From NCBI RefSeq assembly GCF_012641265.1, contig NZ_JABAHZ010000002.1:496001-560000 (forward strand): a stretch of 64,000 bases of DNA, in the 5' to 3' direction. Made by a program: the position numbers and the translations under genes. The notes below the pieces were generated by a model. That model was not told the origin of the DNA and made no database searches. It saw only the letters and a program-made list of their open reading frames with translations. Positions 8,691 through 16,693 of the stretch are shown piece after piece (the first letter of the stretch is position 1; each line of letters opens with the position of its first letter). The DNA comes from Chitinophaga eiseniae. GTDB lineage: Bacteria; Bacteroidota; Bacteroidia; Chitinophagales; Chitinophagaceae.

Positions 8691-8750
8691 TTTGTTCAGG
8701 TGTTGTAGGCCAATTACTTTGCGAAAATTGTACCATTGTTGTTAATTTTG
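8691..8750 (+). promoter_or_regulatory. tandem promoter elements upstream of the MFS gene
   Basis: Two candidate promoters overlap. The first is TTTG (8691-8694)-N19-TTACTTTG (8714-8721), one mismatch in the -7 box. The second is TTTG (8718-8721)-N21-TAATTTTG (8743-8750), a perfect -7 box ending five bases before the ATG at 8756, which would give an almost leaderless transcript. Confidence 0.45.
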
Positions 8751-8755
8751 TGCCC

Positions 8756-9934
8756 ATGTATCAGTCTACAGGAAGAATATATAATCTGCAATTCATCCTG
8801 CTATGCCTTAGCAATGCCCTCTTTTCAGCCAGCTTCAACATGATGATTCCAGAGTTGCCGGCTTATTTAACCCGGATGGGGGGAGCAGATTACAAAGGAT
8901 ATATTATAGGATTATTTACATTGATGGCGGGGTTATCCCGGCCTTTTAGCGGTAAATTATCCGATACAATCGGGCGTGTGCCAGTGATGATTTTCGGATC
9001 ATTGGTATGCGTGGTTTGTAGCCTTACCTACCCGCTGATCAGCTCTGTAGGGGCTTTCCTGTTGCTGCGTTTTTTTCATGGCTTCTCTACTGGCTTTAAG
9101 CCTACTGGTACTTCTGCCTATGTATCGGACCTGGTACCGGTAACCCGCCGTGGCGAAGCCATGGGCATGGTTGGTTTATTCAGCACCATTGGAATGGCCA
9201 TGGGTCCCGCTATTGGCGGTTATGTAGCCATGCGGTGGAATATTAACATCATGTTCCAACTGTCGGCCCTGTTCTCGCTCTTGTCTGTAGTAATTTTGGT
9301 AGGCATGAAAGAAACTCTCGCCAACAAACAGCGATTCCGTTTTGCATTGCTGAAAATTTCCGGCGATGAAATATTTGAGCCACTGGTGTGGTCTCCGGTG
9401 ATTATTACCTTCCTTACCTATTTCAGTTATGGCGCTGTATTAACCGTTATTCCTGATTTTGGAGCCTACCTCGGCATTTCCAACAAAGGACTTTTCTATA
9501 CTTTTTTCACCGGTAGTTCAATTGGCATACGGCTGCTGGCCGGGAAAGTATCTGACAAATATGGCCGGGTACCCGTGTTGAAGATTTCAGCGGTGCTCAT
9601 GGCCATATCCATGCTCATGCTGGGTTTGGCCGGCAATAGTACCCTCCTGTTAGCAGCGGCTGTGGTATACGGTATCTCTGTGGGGCTCAATGCGCCCGCC
9701 GTTACTGCCTGGACGGTGGACCTCGGGCAGCCGGAACACCGTGGCCGCGCACTGGCTACCATGTATATTGCCATGGAAGCCGGTATTGGCCTGGGGGCTT
9801 ACTTTTCCGCATTCATTTATAGTAACCAGTCGGCTAACTTCCCGCTCACCTTTTACGTGATGGCTGGCATCACCCTGGCGGCGGCACTTTACCTGAGTTT
9901 TGGGTATAAACCTGCACAGAAACAGCCCTGCTAA
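8756..9934 (+). CDS. MFS transporter, drug-efflux-like
   Basis: A 392-residue major facilitator protein with about 12 predicted membrane helices. The MFS motif between helices 2 and 3 reads GKLSDTIGRVPV and is repeated in the second half as GKVSDKYGRVPVL; GRGEAMG-type and GxxxGPxxGG motifs follow helix 4. Substrate unknown; the family includes multidrug and sugar exporters. I prefer the ATG at 8756 over the GTG at 8750 because the GTG overlaps a perfect -7 promoter box. Confidence 0.9.
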   Translation: MYQSTGRIYNLQFILLCLSNALFSASFNMMIPELPAYLTRMGGADYKGYIIGLFTLMAGLSRPFSGKLSDTIGRVPVMIFGSLVCVVCSLTYPLISSVGAFLLLRFFHGFSTGFKPTGTSAYVSDLVPVTRRGEAMGMVGLFSTIGMAMGPAIGGYVAMRWNINIMFQLSALFSLLSVVILVGMKETLANKQRFRFALLKISGDEIFEPLVWSPVIITFLTYFSYGAVLTVIPDFGAYLGISNKGLFYTFFTGSSIGIRLLAGKVSDKYGRVPVLKISAVLMAISMLMLGLAGNSTLLLAAAVVYGISVGLNAPAVTAWTVDLGQPEHRGRALATMYIAMEAGIGLGAYFSAFIYSNQSANFPLTFYVMAGITLAAALYLSFGYKPAQKQPC

Positions 9935-9939
9935 GGATA

Positions 9940-11397
9940 TTATTCTGCTGCTTCCTGCTCTTCTGCAGCGGCAGTTTCTTCCGGAAGGCTTGCCAGTGGT
10001 GCATCTTCCGGCTGTTGTAGCCTCGCAACCACGTCTTTAGGTAATCCCTTTTTATTATCCAGCCCCAGTTTACGCATTCTTTCCGCACGGCCCACCAGGT
10101 TGCCGTTACCGGAAACCAGCTTATTCATGGCGCCTTCATATGCATTCTGACTACGCTTCAGGTGTTCTCCAACGAGGCCCAGATCTTCCACAAAGCCTAC
10201 AAACTTATCGTAGAGCGCACTCCCCTGGCGCACGATTTCCTCTGCATTTTTATTCTGTTTATCCAACCGCCACATATTATCTATTACCCGCAAAGTAGCC
10301 AGCAGGGAAGGCACACTCACCAGTATAATTCTCTTGCGAAATGCAAAATCATATAAGTCCTCCTCCTGCTGCATAATGGCCAGCGCATATGCCGGTTCGA
10401 TAGGAATAAACAGCATCACAAAATCAGTGGTATTCTGATATAACGTGTGATATGCTTTGGCGCTCAACTCCGTCACATGGTTCTTTACTGACTGCAGGTG
10501 CATTTTCAGGGCATATCGCTTTTCATCATCGCTGGTAGCGCTGCAATATTGCTCATAGGCCTTCAGGGATACCTTGGAGTCAATCACCAGCTGCCGGCTT
10601 TCCGGCAGGTGCAGCACCAGGTCCGGCTTCCTCAGTTGCCCCGTTTCGTCACGTTGTGCATCCTGGGTAAAGTAGTGCACCCCTTTTTCAAGACCTGAAG
10701 CTTCCAATACCCGCTCCAGGATCATCTCCCCCCAGTTACCCTGCTTCTTGGTATCCGCTTTAAGCGCATTCGTGAGATTATTCGCTTCTTTGGAAAGGGT
10801 TTGATTCAACAGCAACAGGCGTTGCAATTCTGTCTTCAGCTGGGCGCGCTGCTCCGTTTCCGAGACAAGCGACTGCTGTACACTGCTCCGGAAGCTATCT
10901 ATCTTTTCTGACAACGGCTTTAAGATATCTTCCATTTTCACCTTGTTCTGCTCCATGAAGTTGCCTGAAATACGCTGCAATAGCTGCTGCGCGGTATTTT
11001 CAAATTGCATCTTAAAATCCTGCTGCACCTGCTGCGTCCGCTCTTTTTCCCCTGCCAGCTGCTGCTGCAGGTACTTATTCTGCTCCATCAAACGGCCCTG
11101 CTCAGACATCAGCACCGAAAATTCTTCGTTTATCCGCTCCAGTTGCTGCTGCTTTTCAGCCACCTGCCCGGTTTTGTCATCCAGCAAATTTTGCAGGTAC
11201 TCCTGTTTGGCATCCAGTATATGCAGCCTTTCCTGCTGGGCGGAAAAGTTTGTTTGCAACGCAGCATAGCTGGTCTGCGCGGCCTCCAGTTGTTGCGCAT
11301 GTGCCGTAGCCTGCGCCTGTTGCTGCTGCCTGGCGGTAAACAGCAAATACCCCAGCAACAATACCACCACTCCCGAAATAATCGATAATATCAGCAT
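9940..11397 (-). CDS. rmuC: DNA recombination protein RmuC
   Basis: A 485-residue RmuC-family protein. It starts with one membrane helix (residues 1-20), followed by a long glutamine-rich coiled coil (about 25-200) and the conserved RmuC nuclease-like domain, recognisable from NWGEMILERVLEASGL, KPDLVLHLPESRQLVIDSKVSLKAYE and FVMLFIPIEPAYALA. E. coli RmuC limits DNA inversions at inverted repeats. Many long inverted repeats occur in this window, a suggestive but unproven connection. The tail is alanine/glutamate-rich. Confidence 0.95.
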   Translation of the reverse strand: MLILSIISGVVVLLLGYLLFTARQQQQAQATAHAQQLEAAQTSYAALQTNFSAQQERLHILDAKQEYLQNLLDDKTGQVAEKQQQLERINEEFSVLMSEQGRLMEQNKYLQQQLAGEKERTQQVQQDFKMQFENTAQQLLQRISGNFMEQNKVKMEDILKPLSEKIDSFRSSVQQSLVSETEQRAQLKTELQRLLLLNQTLSKEANNLTNALKADTKKQGNWGEMILERVLEASGLEKGVHYFTQDAQRDETGQLRKPDLVLHLPESRQLVIDSKVSLKAYEQYCSATSDDEKRYALKMHLQSVKNHVTELSAKAYHTLYQNTTDFVMLFIPIEPAYALAIMQQEEDLYDFAFRKRIILVSVPSLLATLRVIDNMWRLDKQNKNAEEIVRQGSALYDKFVGFVEDLGLVGEHLKRSQNAYEGAMNKLVSGNGNLVGRAERMRKLGLDNKKGLPKDVVARLQQPEDAPLASLPEETAAAEEQEAAE

Positions 11398-11475
11398 GAT
11401 AATCTTCCCCCTTTGACAATAATAGCTTTTTTCTACGCACTGGATCTGCGTAATGGTCTTTAATCAAAGTAAAAA

Positions 11476-11502
11476 GGGGAAATAGCCAATGGCTATCTCC
11501 CC
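11476..11502 (-). terminator. terminator of the kdnA-kdsB-kdnB operon
   Basis: GGGGAAATAGCC (11476-11487) pairs with GGCTATCTCCCC (11491-11502) with one mismatch and a 3-nt loop. On the minus strand the stem is followed by TTTTT. It lies 25 bp after the kdnB stop. Confidence 0.8.
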
Positions 11503-11527
11503 CTGGTATCTTAAAAGAAACGATCGA

Positions 11528-12604
11528 TTACAGGCGCTCGTACAGCTTACGCAGCCTTTCGCGGGTCATAATCTCCTTCCAGTCCTTACCCAAAGCGTTT
11601 TCCCACAGTGGCGCCATTCCCAGCGATACATTGATCATCGTGTCGAACTGCTCATCTGTTAAGCCTTTGGTAATACCCTGCGGGATCGTAATATTGTGTT
11701 TCTTCACCATTTCCTTAAACTTAACCACGCCTTCCGGATAAAACTCCTCCAGCTTGTCAAACACAATGCAATTACCGATACCATGCTTGGTGCCCAGCAG
11801 GTAAGCCAACCCATAGCTAACGGCATGCGCTACTCCCACCTGGGAGTAAGCAATGCTCATTCCGCCGGCATAAGAGGCCATCATCAGCTTCTCATCTGCA
11901 TCGTCATCCCACTTTTCCTTTTGCAGGAAAATTTCTTCACACAGCTCCTGCGCTTTTTCACCATATGATTGGCTGAAAGCGTTCAGATAAGTACCTGTCA
12001 GCGACTCCACACAGTGAATAAAGCAATCCATCGCCGTATAAAAACGTTGGTTAGGTTCTACGGTTTTAGTTAATGCAGGGTCCAGTACAATCTGGTCAAA
12101 AGGCGTAAAATCAGAGTTCATGCCCAGTTTACGGGTAGGTCCTGTCAATACGCAGGTGCGGCTTACTTCAGCACCAGTACCGGAAATAGTAGGGATCCCC
12201 ACTTTATATACCCCGGCCACCTTTACCAGGTCCCAGCCCTGGTAATCTGCTGAAGACCCGGGGTTAGTCATCATCAGCGATACCGCCTTAGCCATATCCA
12301 TCACAGATCCGCCGCCAATACCAATAATACCGGATACGGTGCCAAATTCCGCTTTCAGCTCATCCCGGATCTTATCAACCGTTTTGGTTTTAGGTTCATC
12401 CGTTACATCAATCACCACAATTTTGTCCTTACCCTGCAACGGAATGCGAGACAAAAATTCTTGCTTATCCTGGAAATACTCATCCACGAAAAATATCATG
12501 GGAGCATCACCTACGCGCCTGGGGGCCAGTATTTCGCCCAGCTGATCAAAACATCCGCTGCCGTAAACTACGTAGTCCACCATCTTAAAATTCCTGAATT
12601 TCAT
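11528..12604 (-). CDS. kdnB: Kdo 8-oxidase (iron-containing alcohol dehydrogenase family)
   Basis: A 358-residue iron/zinc alcohol dehydrogenase-fold enzyme. It has the GGGSVMDMAKAVSLM nucleotide-binding motif, GIPTISGTGAEVSRT, and metal-binding His residues in HAVSYGLAYLLGTKHGIGN. The YQGWD..., RKLGMNSD and FYTAMDCFIHCVESL stretches resemble Shewanella oneidensis KdnB as I recall it, which oxidises Kdo at C8 before transamination. The neighbours settle the role: a DegT aminotransferase of KdnA type and kdsB are upstream in the same orientation, with 20 bp to kdsB. Together they should make CMP-8-amino-3,8-dideoxy-manno-octulosonate (CMP-Kdo8N). Confidence 0.88.
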   Translation of the reverse strand: MKFRNFKMVDYVVYGSGCFDQLGEILAPRRVGDAPMIFFVDEYFQDKQEFLSRIPLQGKDKIVVIDVTDEPKTKTVDKIRDELKAEFGTVSGIIGIGGGSVMDMAKAVSLMMTNPGSSADYQGWDLVKVAGVYKVGIPTISGTGAEVSRTCVLTGPTRKLGMNSDFTPFDQIVLDPALTKTVEPNQRFYTAMDCFIHCVESLTGTYLNAFSQSYGEKAQELCEEIFLQKEKWDDDADEKLMMASYAGGMSIAYSQVGVAHAVSYGLAYLLGTKHGIGNCIVFDKLEEFYPEGVVKFKEMVKKHNITIPQGITKGLTDEQFDTMINVSLGMAPLWENALGKDWKEIMTRERLRKLYERL

Positions 12605-12624
12605 ATATCCCTGTTAGTTAGATG

Positions 12625-13350
12625 TTATAAAAGTTTTGCCGCCTTGTCAAGATCTTCGGGGGTATCAATTTCTACTCCCATATAAGAAGTAACCACCATT
12701 TTCATCGAGATACCATTTTCCAGGTAACGCAGGCATTCTATTTTCTCGGCTGCTTCCAGCGGTGTTACAGGCATCTGGGTAAAGTCCAGCAACATTTGCT
12801 TGCGGAAGGCATAAATACCGATATGCTCGTAGTATACCGATTGAATATCCTTATTTCGCGGGTACGGAATCACGGAACGTGAAAAGAATAATGCGTTGAA
12901 ATTCTTGTCTACCGCCACTTTCACGTAGTTGGGATCTTCGATGGAAACGGGATCTTTCAACACCTGCATCAGCGAGGCTACCTGTACCTGCTTGCCAGCT
13001 CCTCCTTCAAATACCTGCAACAGCTTTTCCAGGGGCTCTCTCTGCGTAAATGGCTCGTCGCCCTGTACATTCACCACGATGTCCACGTCCATGTCTACCA
13101 CGGCCTCGGCTATACGATCGGTACCACATTCATGCTCCTTCTTGCTCATCACAGCTTTACCACCATTGTTCACAATCTCCTGGTAGATGATATCACTATC
13201 AGTTACCACCATTACATCGTCAAATACCCCGGTGTTTACAGTAGATTCGTAGGTACGTAAAATAACAGACTTTCCTCCCAGCTTCGCCATCATCTTTCCG
13301 GGGAAACGGGTAGCGCCATAACGGGCAGGTATCAACGCAATTTTTTTCAT
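12625..13350 (-). CDS. kdsB: 3-deoxy-manno-octulosonate cytidylyltransferase
   Basis: A 241-residue CMP-Kdo synthetase. The N-terminus IPARYGATRFPGKMM is the CTP-binding loop; VNVQGDEPF, CGTDRIAEAV and EHIGIYAFRKQ are family motifs, and the length is typical. It activates Kdo, or Kdo8N, as the CMP sugar for transfer to lipid A. Its position between kdnA and kdnB suggests preference for the 8-amino sugar, as reported for the Shewanella enzyme. A 95-bp gap with a large imperfect inverted repeat separates it from kdnA. Confidence 0.95.
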   Translation of the reverse strand: MKKIALIPARYGATRFPGKMMAKLGGKSVILRTYESTVNTGVFDDVMVVTDSDIIYQEIVNNGGKAVMSKKEHECGTDRIAEAVVDMDVDIVVNVQGDEPFTQREPLEKLLQVFEGGAGKQVQVASLMQVLKDPVSIEDPNYVKVAVDKNFNALFFSRSVIPYPRNKDIQSVYYEHIGIYAFRKQMLLDFTQMPVTPLEAAEKIECLRYLENGISMKMVVTSYMGVEIDTPEDLDKAAKLL

Positions 13351-13366
13351 GCATTCTGTTTTTGTT

Positions 13367-13440
13367 CACGCAAAGAAGCAAAGAAATAAAGCAGCAAAGT
13401 TACATCCCTCTGCGTCTTTGTTACTTCGCTGCTTTGCGTG
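13367..13440. repeat. imperfect inverted repeat built of 8-nt CAAAG-type units
   Basis: The left arm from 13367 (CACGCAAAGAAGCAAAGAAA...) and the right arm ending at 13440 (...CTGCTTTGCGTG) match as a 25-bp inverted repeat with about four mismatches. The left arm consists of successive 8-nt blocks ending in AAAG (GCAAAG, GCAAAG, ATAAAG, GCAAAG). It fills the gap between kdnA and kdsB and could attenuate transcription or be a small mobile hairpin element. Confidence 0.65.
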
Positions 13441-13445
13441 CCATC

Positions 13446-14636
13446 TTATAATGCGCTTTTTACAGCATTCACCAGCTTTTCTGCTCTTTCCTGGATTTCT
13501 GCGTCACTCCAGCTCAGGTTGATAGGCGTGGAAATATTTCTGCCAATAATAGCATCTGAAGCAGGGAATTCTTTTGTTTTATATACTTCCATGGCCTGTT
13601 TCAGTCCGGCTGCAAATGGTGTTAACACCGCGCCTTGTTTAAAATGCTGCCATTGACGGATGTAGTGCCAGTTATTATCATAGTAATGGAAAGCTGCCAA
13701 CCCCGCTGCTTTCATAGCTGCTGCCGCTTTAGCCGCCTGGGCGGTTTCGGGCAGGAAGAAAGACAGGAAGGTAGCGCTATCGCCGGCTTCGTCAGGTAAG
13801 CGGCGGAAAGTAACGCCCGGTACGGTTGACAGAGCATCCTTAAATATTTTCTTGGTTTTACGCTGGATCGACAGGAACGTATCCAGTTTGCGAACCTGTG
13901 CCAACCCCACTGCCGCATGCAGTTCCGAAATGCGGTAGTTGTAGCCGATAAACGGATGCAGATCAGCACCACGGTCTACCCCCAGGTGATCGTGGCCATG
14001 GTCCGTATAACCGTCACATTTAGTATATACGTCTTTATTATTCGTGATAATAGCTCCGCCTTCTGCACAGGTAATGGTTTTTACGAAGTCGAAAGAGAAG
14101 GTACCGGCATCCCCGATAGCACCCAGGGCTTTGCCTTTATAGGTAGCGCCGAAAGACTGACAGGCATCTTCCAGCAACAACAGGTTATGTTTTTTGCAAA
14201 TGGCTTGCAGGGCATCCAGGTCGGCCATAGCACCGCACATATGCACCGGCATTACCGCTTTGGTACGCGGGGTAATGGCTGCTTCCACCGCCTTCGGATC
14301 CAGGGTCAGGGTATCATCCACATCTACAAGTACCGGGGTAGCTCCAACGGAAAATACAGATTCAAAGCTGGCCACAAAGGTAAAAGTGGGCATAATGATT
14401 TCATCACCGGCTCCCAATCCCAGGGCCGCCATAGCAGTGGTCAACGCGGCGGTTCCGCTGGAAGCCAACTGTGTATACTGTACATTCAGTTTATCGCAAA
14501 TCGCCTGTTCCAGCTCTTTTGCTTTCCAGATGCCTTTACGCGGACCGTCAAATCCGTAACGCATCATAATACCGGTTTCCAGTACATCGTTTACTTCTTT
14601 CCTTTCCTCGGCTCCAAATAGTTCATATCCGGGCAT
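13446..14636 (-). CDS. kdnA: 8-amino-3,8-dideoxy-manno-octulosonate transaminase (DegT/DnrJ/EryC1 family)
   Basis: A 396-residue PLP-dependent sugar aminotransferase. The first residues MPGYELFGAEE and the SSGTAALTTAM, PTFTFVAS, LLEDACQSFGATYKGK and DHGHDHLGVDRG motifs resemble Shewanella KdnA as I recall it. Lys186 in FDFVKTITCAEGG is the expected PLP Schiff-base residue. It aminates the 8-oxo-Kdo produced by KdnB, using glutamate in the Shewanella system. It is the first gene of a kdnA-kdsB-kdnB operon. A general DegT aminotransferase role is the alternative, but the kdsB/kdnB context argues against it. Confidence 0.88.
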   Translation of the reverse strand: MPGYELFGAEERKEVNDVLETGIMMRYGFDGPRKGIWKAKELEQAICDKLNVQYTQLASSGTAALTTAMAALGLGAGDEIIMPTFTFVASFESVFSVGATPVLVDVDDTLTLDPKAVEAAITPRTKAVMPVHMCGAMADLDALQAICKKHNLLLLEDACQSFGATYKGKALGAIGDAGTFSFDFVKTITCAEGGAIITNNKDVYTKCDGYTDHGHDHLGVDRGADLHPFIGYNYRISELHAAVGLAQVRKLDTFLSIQRKTKKIFKDALSTVPGVTFRRLPDEAGDSATFLSFFLPETAQAAKAAAAMKAAGLAAFHYYDNNWHYIRQWQHFKQGAVLTPFAAGLKQAMEVYKTKEFPASDAIIGRNISTPINLSWSDAEIQERAEKLVNAVKSAL

Positions 14637-14687
14637 AAACTGTTGATTTTTAAATATAATTGAAAGAGATGTTTAAAAATAGTGCTG

Positions 14688-14695
14688 CAAAGTTA
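14688..14695 (-). promoter_or_regulatory. -7 element of the kdn operon
   Basis: On the minus strand this reads TAACTTTG, matching TAnnTTTG, 51 bp upstream of the kdnA start. A well-spaced TTG was not identified, so the -33 region is weak or absent. Confidence 0.4.
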
Positions 14696-14753
14696 CTATA
14701 ATCAATGTTGCGTTACATCGGAAAAACTGTTTATCTTTTGCTAAAAAATTGAT

Positions 14754-15191
14754 ATGCGTTTTCTACTGTTCCTTACCCTCTTGGGTGGTCTTGCCTTCTC
14801 CTCCTTCCAGCCGGCCAATGCCCAGCAGCACGATCAGCAGCAAATTACGGCCCTGATGACGGCGCAAACAACGGCCTGGAATAAGGGAGATATAGATGGC
14901 TTTATGCAAACTTACTGGCATTCAGATTCCCTGTTGTTTATTGGCAAAAATGGGGTTACTTATGGCTGGCAGGCCACGCTGGAACGTTATAAAAAGACCT
15001 ATCCGGATGTAACGGCTATGGGTAAACTGGATTTTAAACTGCTGGAATTCAAGCCCCTGGCGGCGGATGTATACCTGTTGATTGGCCAGTGGCACCTACA
15101 GCGAACCATAGGCGATCTGCAGGGGCATTTCAGCCTGGTACTGAAAAAAATAAAAGGACAGTGGAAAATTATTGCCGACCATAGCAGCTAA
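14754..15191 (+). CDS. secreted DUF4440/SnoaL-like protein
   Basis: A 145-residue protein with a signal peptide ending near ANAQQ, followed by a single NTF2-like cone fold of the DUF4440 type: ITALMTAQTTAWNKGDIDGFMQTYW, a strand SLLFIGKNGVTYGW, and the C-terminal GHFSLVLKKIKGQWKIIADHSS. The family holds small-molecule binding or isomerase-like proteins with mostly unknown roles. It is divergent from kdnA and appears to be monocistronic. Confidence 0.85.
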   Translation: MRFLLFLTLLGGLAFSSFQPANAQQHDQQQITALMTAQTTAWNKGDIDGFMQTYWHSDSLLFIGKNGVTYGWQATLERYKKTYPDVTAMGKLDFKLLEFKPLAADVYLLIGQWHLQRTIGDLQGHFSLVLKKIKGQWKIIADHSS

Positions 15192-15274
15192 AGAAAACCA
15201 TCCCAGGAATAGGATGGCCGCTATACACCACAACATTAAAAAGTAATAGCTTTCTTATACATTAAAATAGACCG

Positions 15275-15454
15275 TTAACGCTTTGATTTGCTGTTGCTGT
15301 CGTTATCCCTGACAACTTTATTCTCTTTCTCCGGACTTTCGGATAAATCGCCATGCAGTGGATTCCTGGTATGGGTGCCTTTGTCCTGGCTGAGTATATC
15401 TACCGGCTTCTTCTGCTTATCATAGTGTTGACCAGGCATTTTCTTCTTTTTCAT
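15275..15454 (-). CDS. 59-residue basic hydrophilic hypothetical protein
   Basis: The frame starting at the ATG at 15454 encodes 59 residues, MKKKKMPGQHYDKQKKPVD..., with many Lys, Asp, Asn and Ser and no hydrophobic segment. A longer frame extends upstream but its composition is unlike a protein, so I chose this internal ATG. Similar very hydrophilic small proteins (for example at 52772-53194 here) are common in Chitinophaga-like genomes. Likely disordered; function unknown. Confidence 0.5.
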   Translation of the reverse strand: MKKKKMPGQHYDKQKKPVDILSQDKGTHTRNPLHGDLSESPEKENKVVRDNDSNSKSKR

Positions 15455-15839
15455 AATATCACTTTGAGAGATGAAAAATAAGTAGCACATGAAAAGATGA
15501 ACAAACTTTGTTCCATGCCCCCGGAGGCCATCTGCAGGCAAACTGAGGAACGACACCTGGGGTATCCCTTCCCCAAACACCTGATTCAGAATGAGAAAGA
15601 AATACAACACTTCTGTTTATAGATATATAGCGGTTCTGATTAACATTAGATTTACAAAAACTATTATCCATTTCTCATATCTACCCCTTATCTTCGTATC
15701 ATTGAATGTTTTTTTAACCCATAACCTCTGAGCAACCACGAGTAGTTTTAATCAGTTTCCTTCCTAAGAACCTCTATTTAATTTTAATCTAAGTCCTGTT
15801 TAGAACCCGGTATCTATTTACTCTAATTTATTGCTGGTT
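15455..15839. other. intergenic stretch without recognisable features
   Basis: The 385 bp between the small basic protein and the CAP lipoprotein gene are moderately AT-rich. I see no convincing open frame, tRNA, long hairpin or promoter-like TAnnTTTG box with good spacing. Confidence 0.6.
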
Positions 15840-16385
15840 ATGTCCGGGAAATTTATCCGCGTTGCCACCACATGGATGGCCATTATTTTTTATTGCAGTT
15901 GCTCCAAAACCTCAGGGCTGACCCTGAAAGAACCGGAAAAAGCACCACCCGCAGATACGTCTGTTGTGCCGGAAAACAAACTTGACCGCAGCGCCCTGCT
16001 GGTACTGGTCAATGGCTTACGTACCCATGGTTGTAAATGCGGTACGGATGTAATGCCCCCTGTAGGAGCAGTTATCTGGAATGGCTTGCTGGAAAAGGCG
16101 GCTTTCAACCACAGTAAAGACATGGCGCTCAACAAATATTTTGACCACAACGGTCTCAATGGCTCTACCCCTGGCACCCGCCTGGATGCTGCCGGTTATC
16201 ATTGGAATTATTATGGAGAAAATATTGCAGCCGGCAATATGGATGAACAAGCTGTTGTATTGGGCTGGCTGAATAGCCCCAAGCATTGTCATAATATGAT
16301 GGACCCGGTATTTTCAGAAATGGGAGTAGGCTATTATAGCGGTAACTGGACCATGGAGCTGGGCAAACGAAACGCAGTCCAGTAA
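15840..16385 (+). CDS. CAP/SCP-PR1 domain lipoprotein
   Basis: A 181-residue protein with a lipoprotein-type leader whose Cys lies in IFYCSCSK, a short linker rich in Pro and Glu, and a CAP domain from about residue 50. CAP motifs include HSKDMALNKYFDHNG, YYGENIAAG and WLNSPKHCHNMMDPVFSEMGVGYY. Bacterial CAP proteins are extracellular and of poorly defined function; this one is probably anchored in the outer membrane. I prefer ATG 15840 to the upstream TTG at 15831. It ends one base before the convergent 95-residue membrane protein. Confidence 0.87.
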   Translation: MSGKFIRVATTWMAIIFYCSCSKTSGLTLKEPEKAPPADTSVVPENKLDRSALLVLVNGLRTHGCKCGTDVMPPVGAVIWNGLLEKAAFNHSKDMALNKYFDHNGLNGSTPGTRLDAAGYHWNYYGENIAAGNMDEQAVVLGWLNSPKHCHNMMDPVFSEMGVGYYSGNWTMELGKRNAVQ

Positions 16386-16673
16386 TCAGGGCGCATCCAT
16401 CTTTTTGCGCCACATCCGCCAGGCAAAATAAATAAAGGCGGCCAGCGAGAGCACAAACCAGGAATAGAAAAAGAACATCCGTCCTGGTGTAGAGGCCTCC
16501 GGCTCGGCAAAACCAAGATATAGCCCCAGGAACACATTGATCAGCATCCAGAAAAGACCAATGAAAATGGTACGCATGATCTTTATCAGGAAGTGAAACA
16601 AGTCGTAATCCAGCTGATTGGGATCCCGCTCAGGGGTTTCCGGTACTTCCGGATCTTCTGTTTCTTCTGCCAT
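16386..16673 (-). CDS. two-helix membrane protein, unknown function
   Basis: A 95-residue protein with an acidic Pro/Glu-rich N-terminus (about 20 residues) and two membrane helices (about residues 32-52 and 67-87). I recognise no family. It begins 20 bp after the GH25 gene on the same strand and probably shares its transcript, which hints at an envelope role. Confidence 0.75.
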   Translation of the reverse strand: MAEETEDPEVPETPERDPNQLDYDLFHFLIKIMRTIFIGLFWMLINVFLGLYLGFAEPEASTPGRMFFFYSWFVLSLAAFIYFAWRMWRKKMDAP

Positions 16674-16693
16674 AATTATTTATATCAATACTA

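Noticed and set aside
13917-14621. 234-residue plus-strand open frame across kdnA
   Set aside because: It is antisense to kdnA and lacks any family signature.
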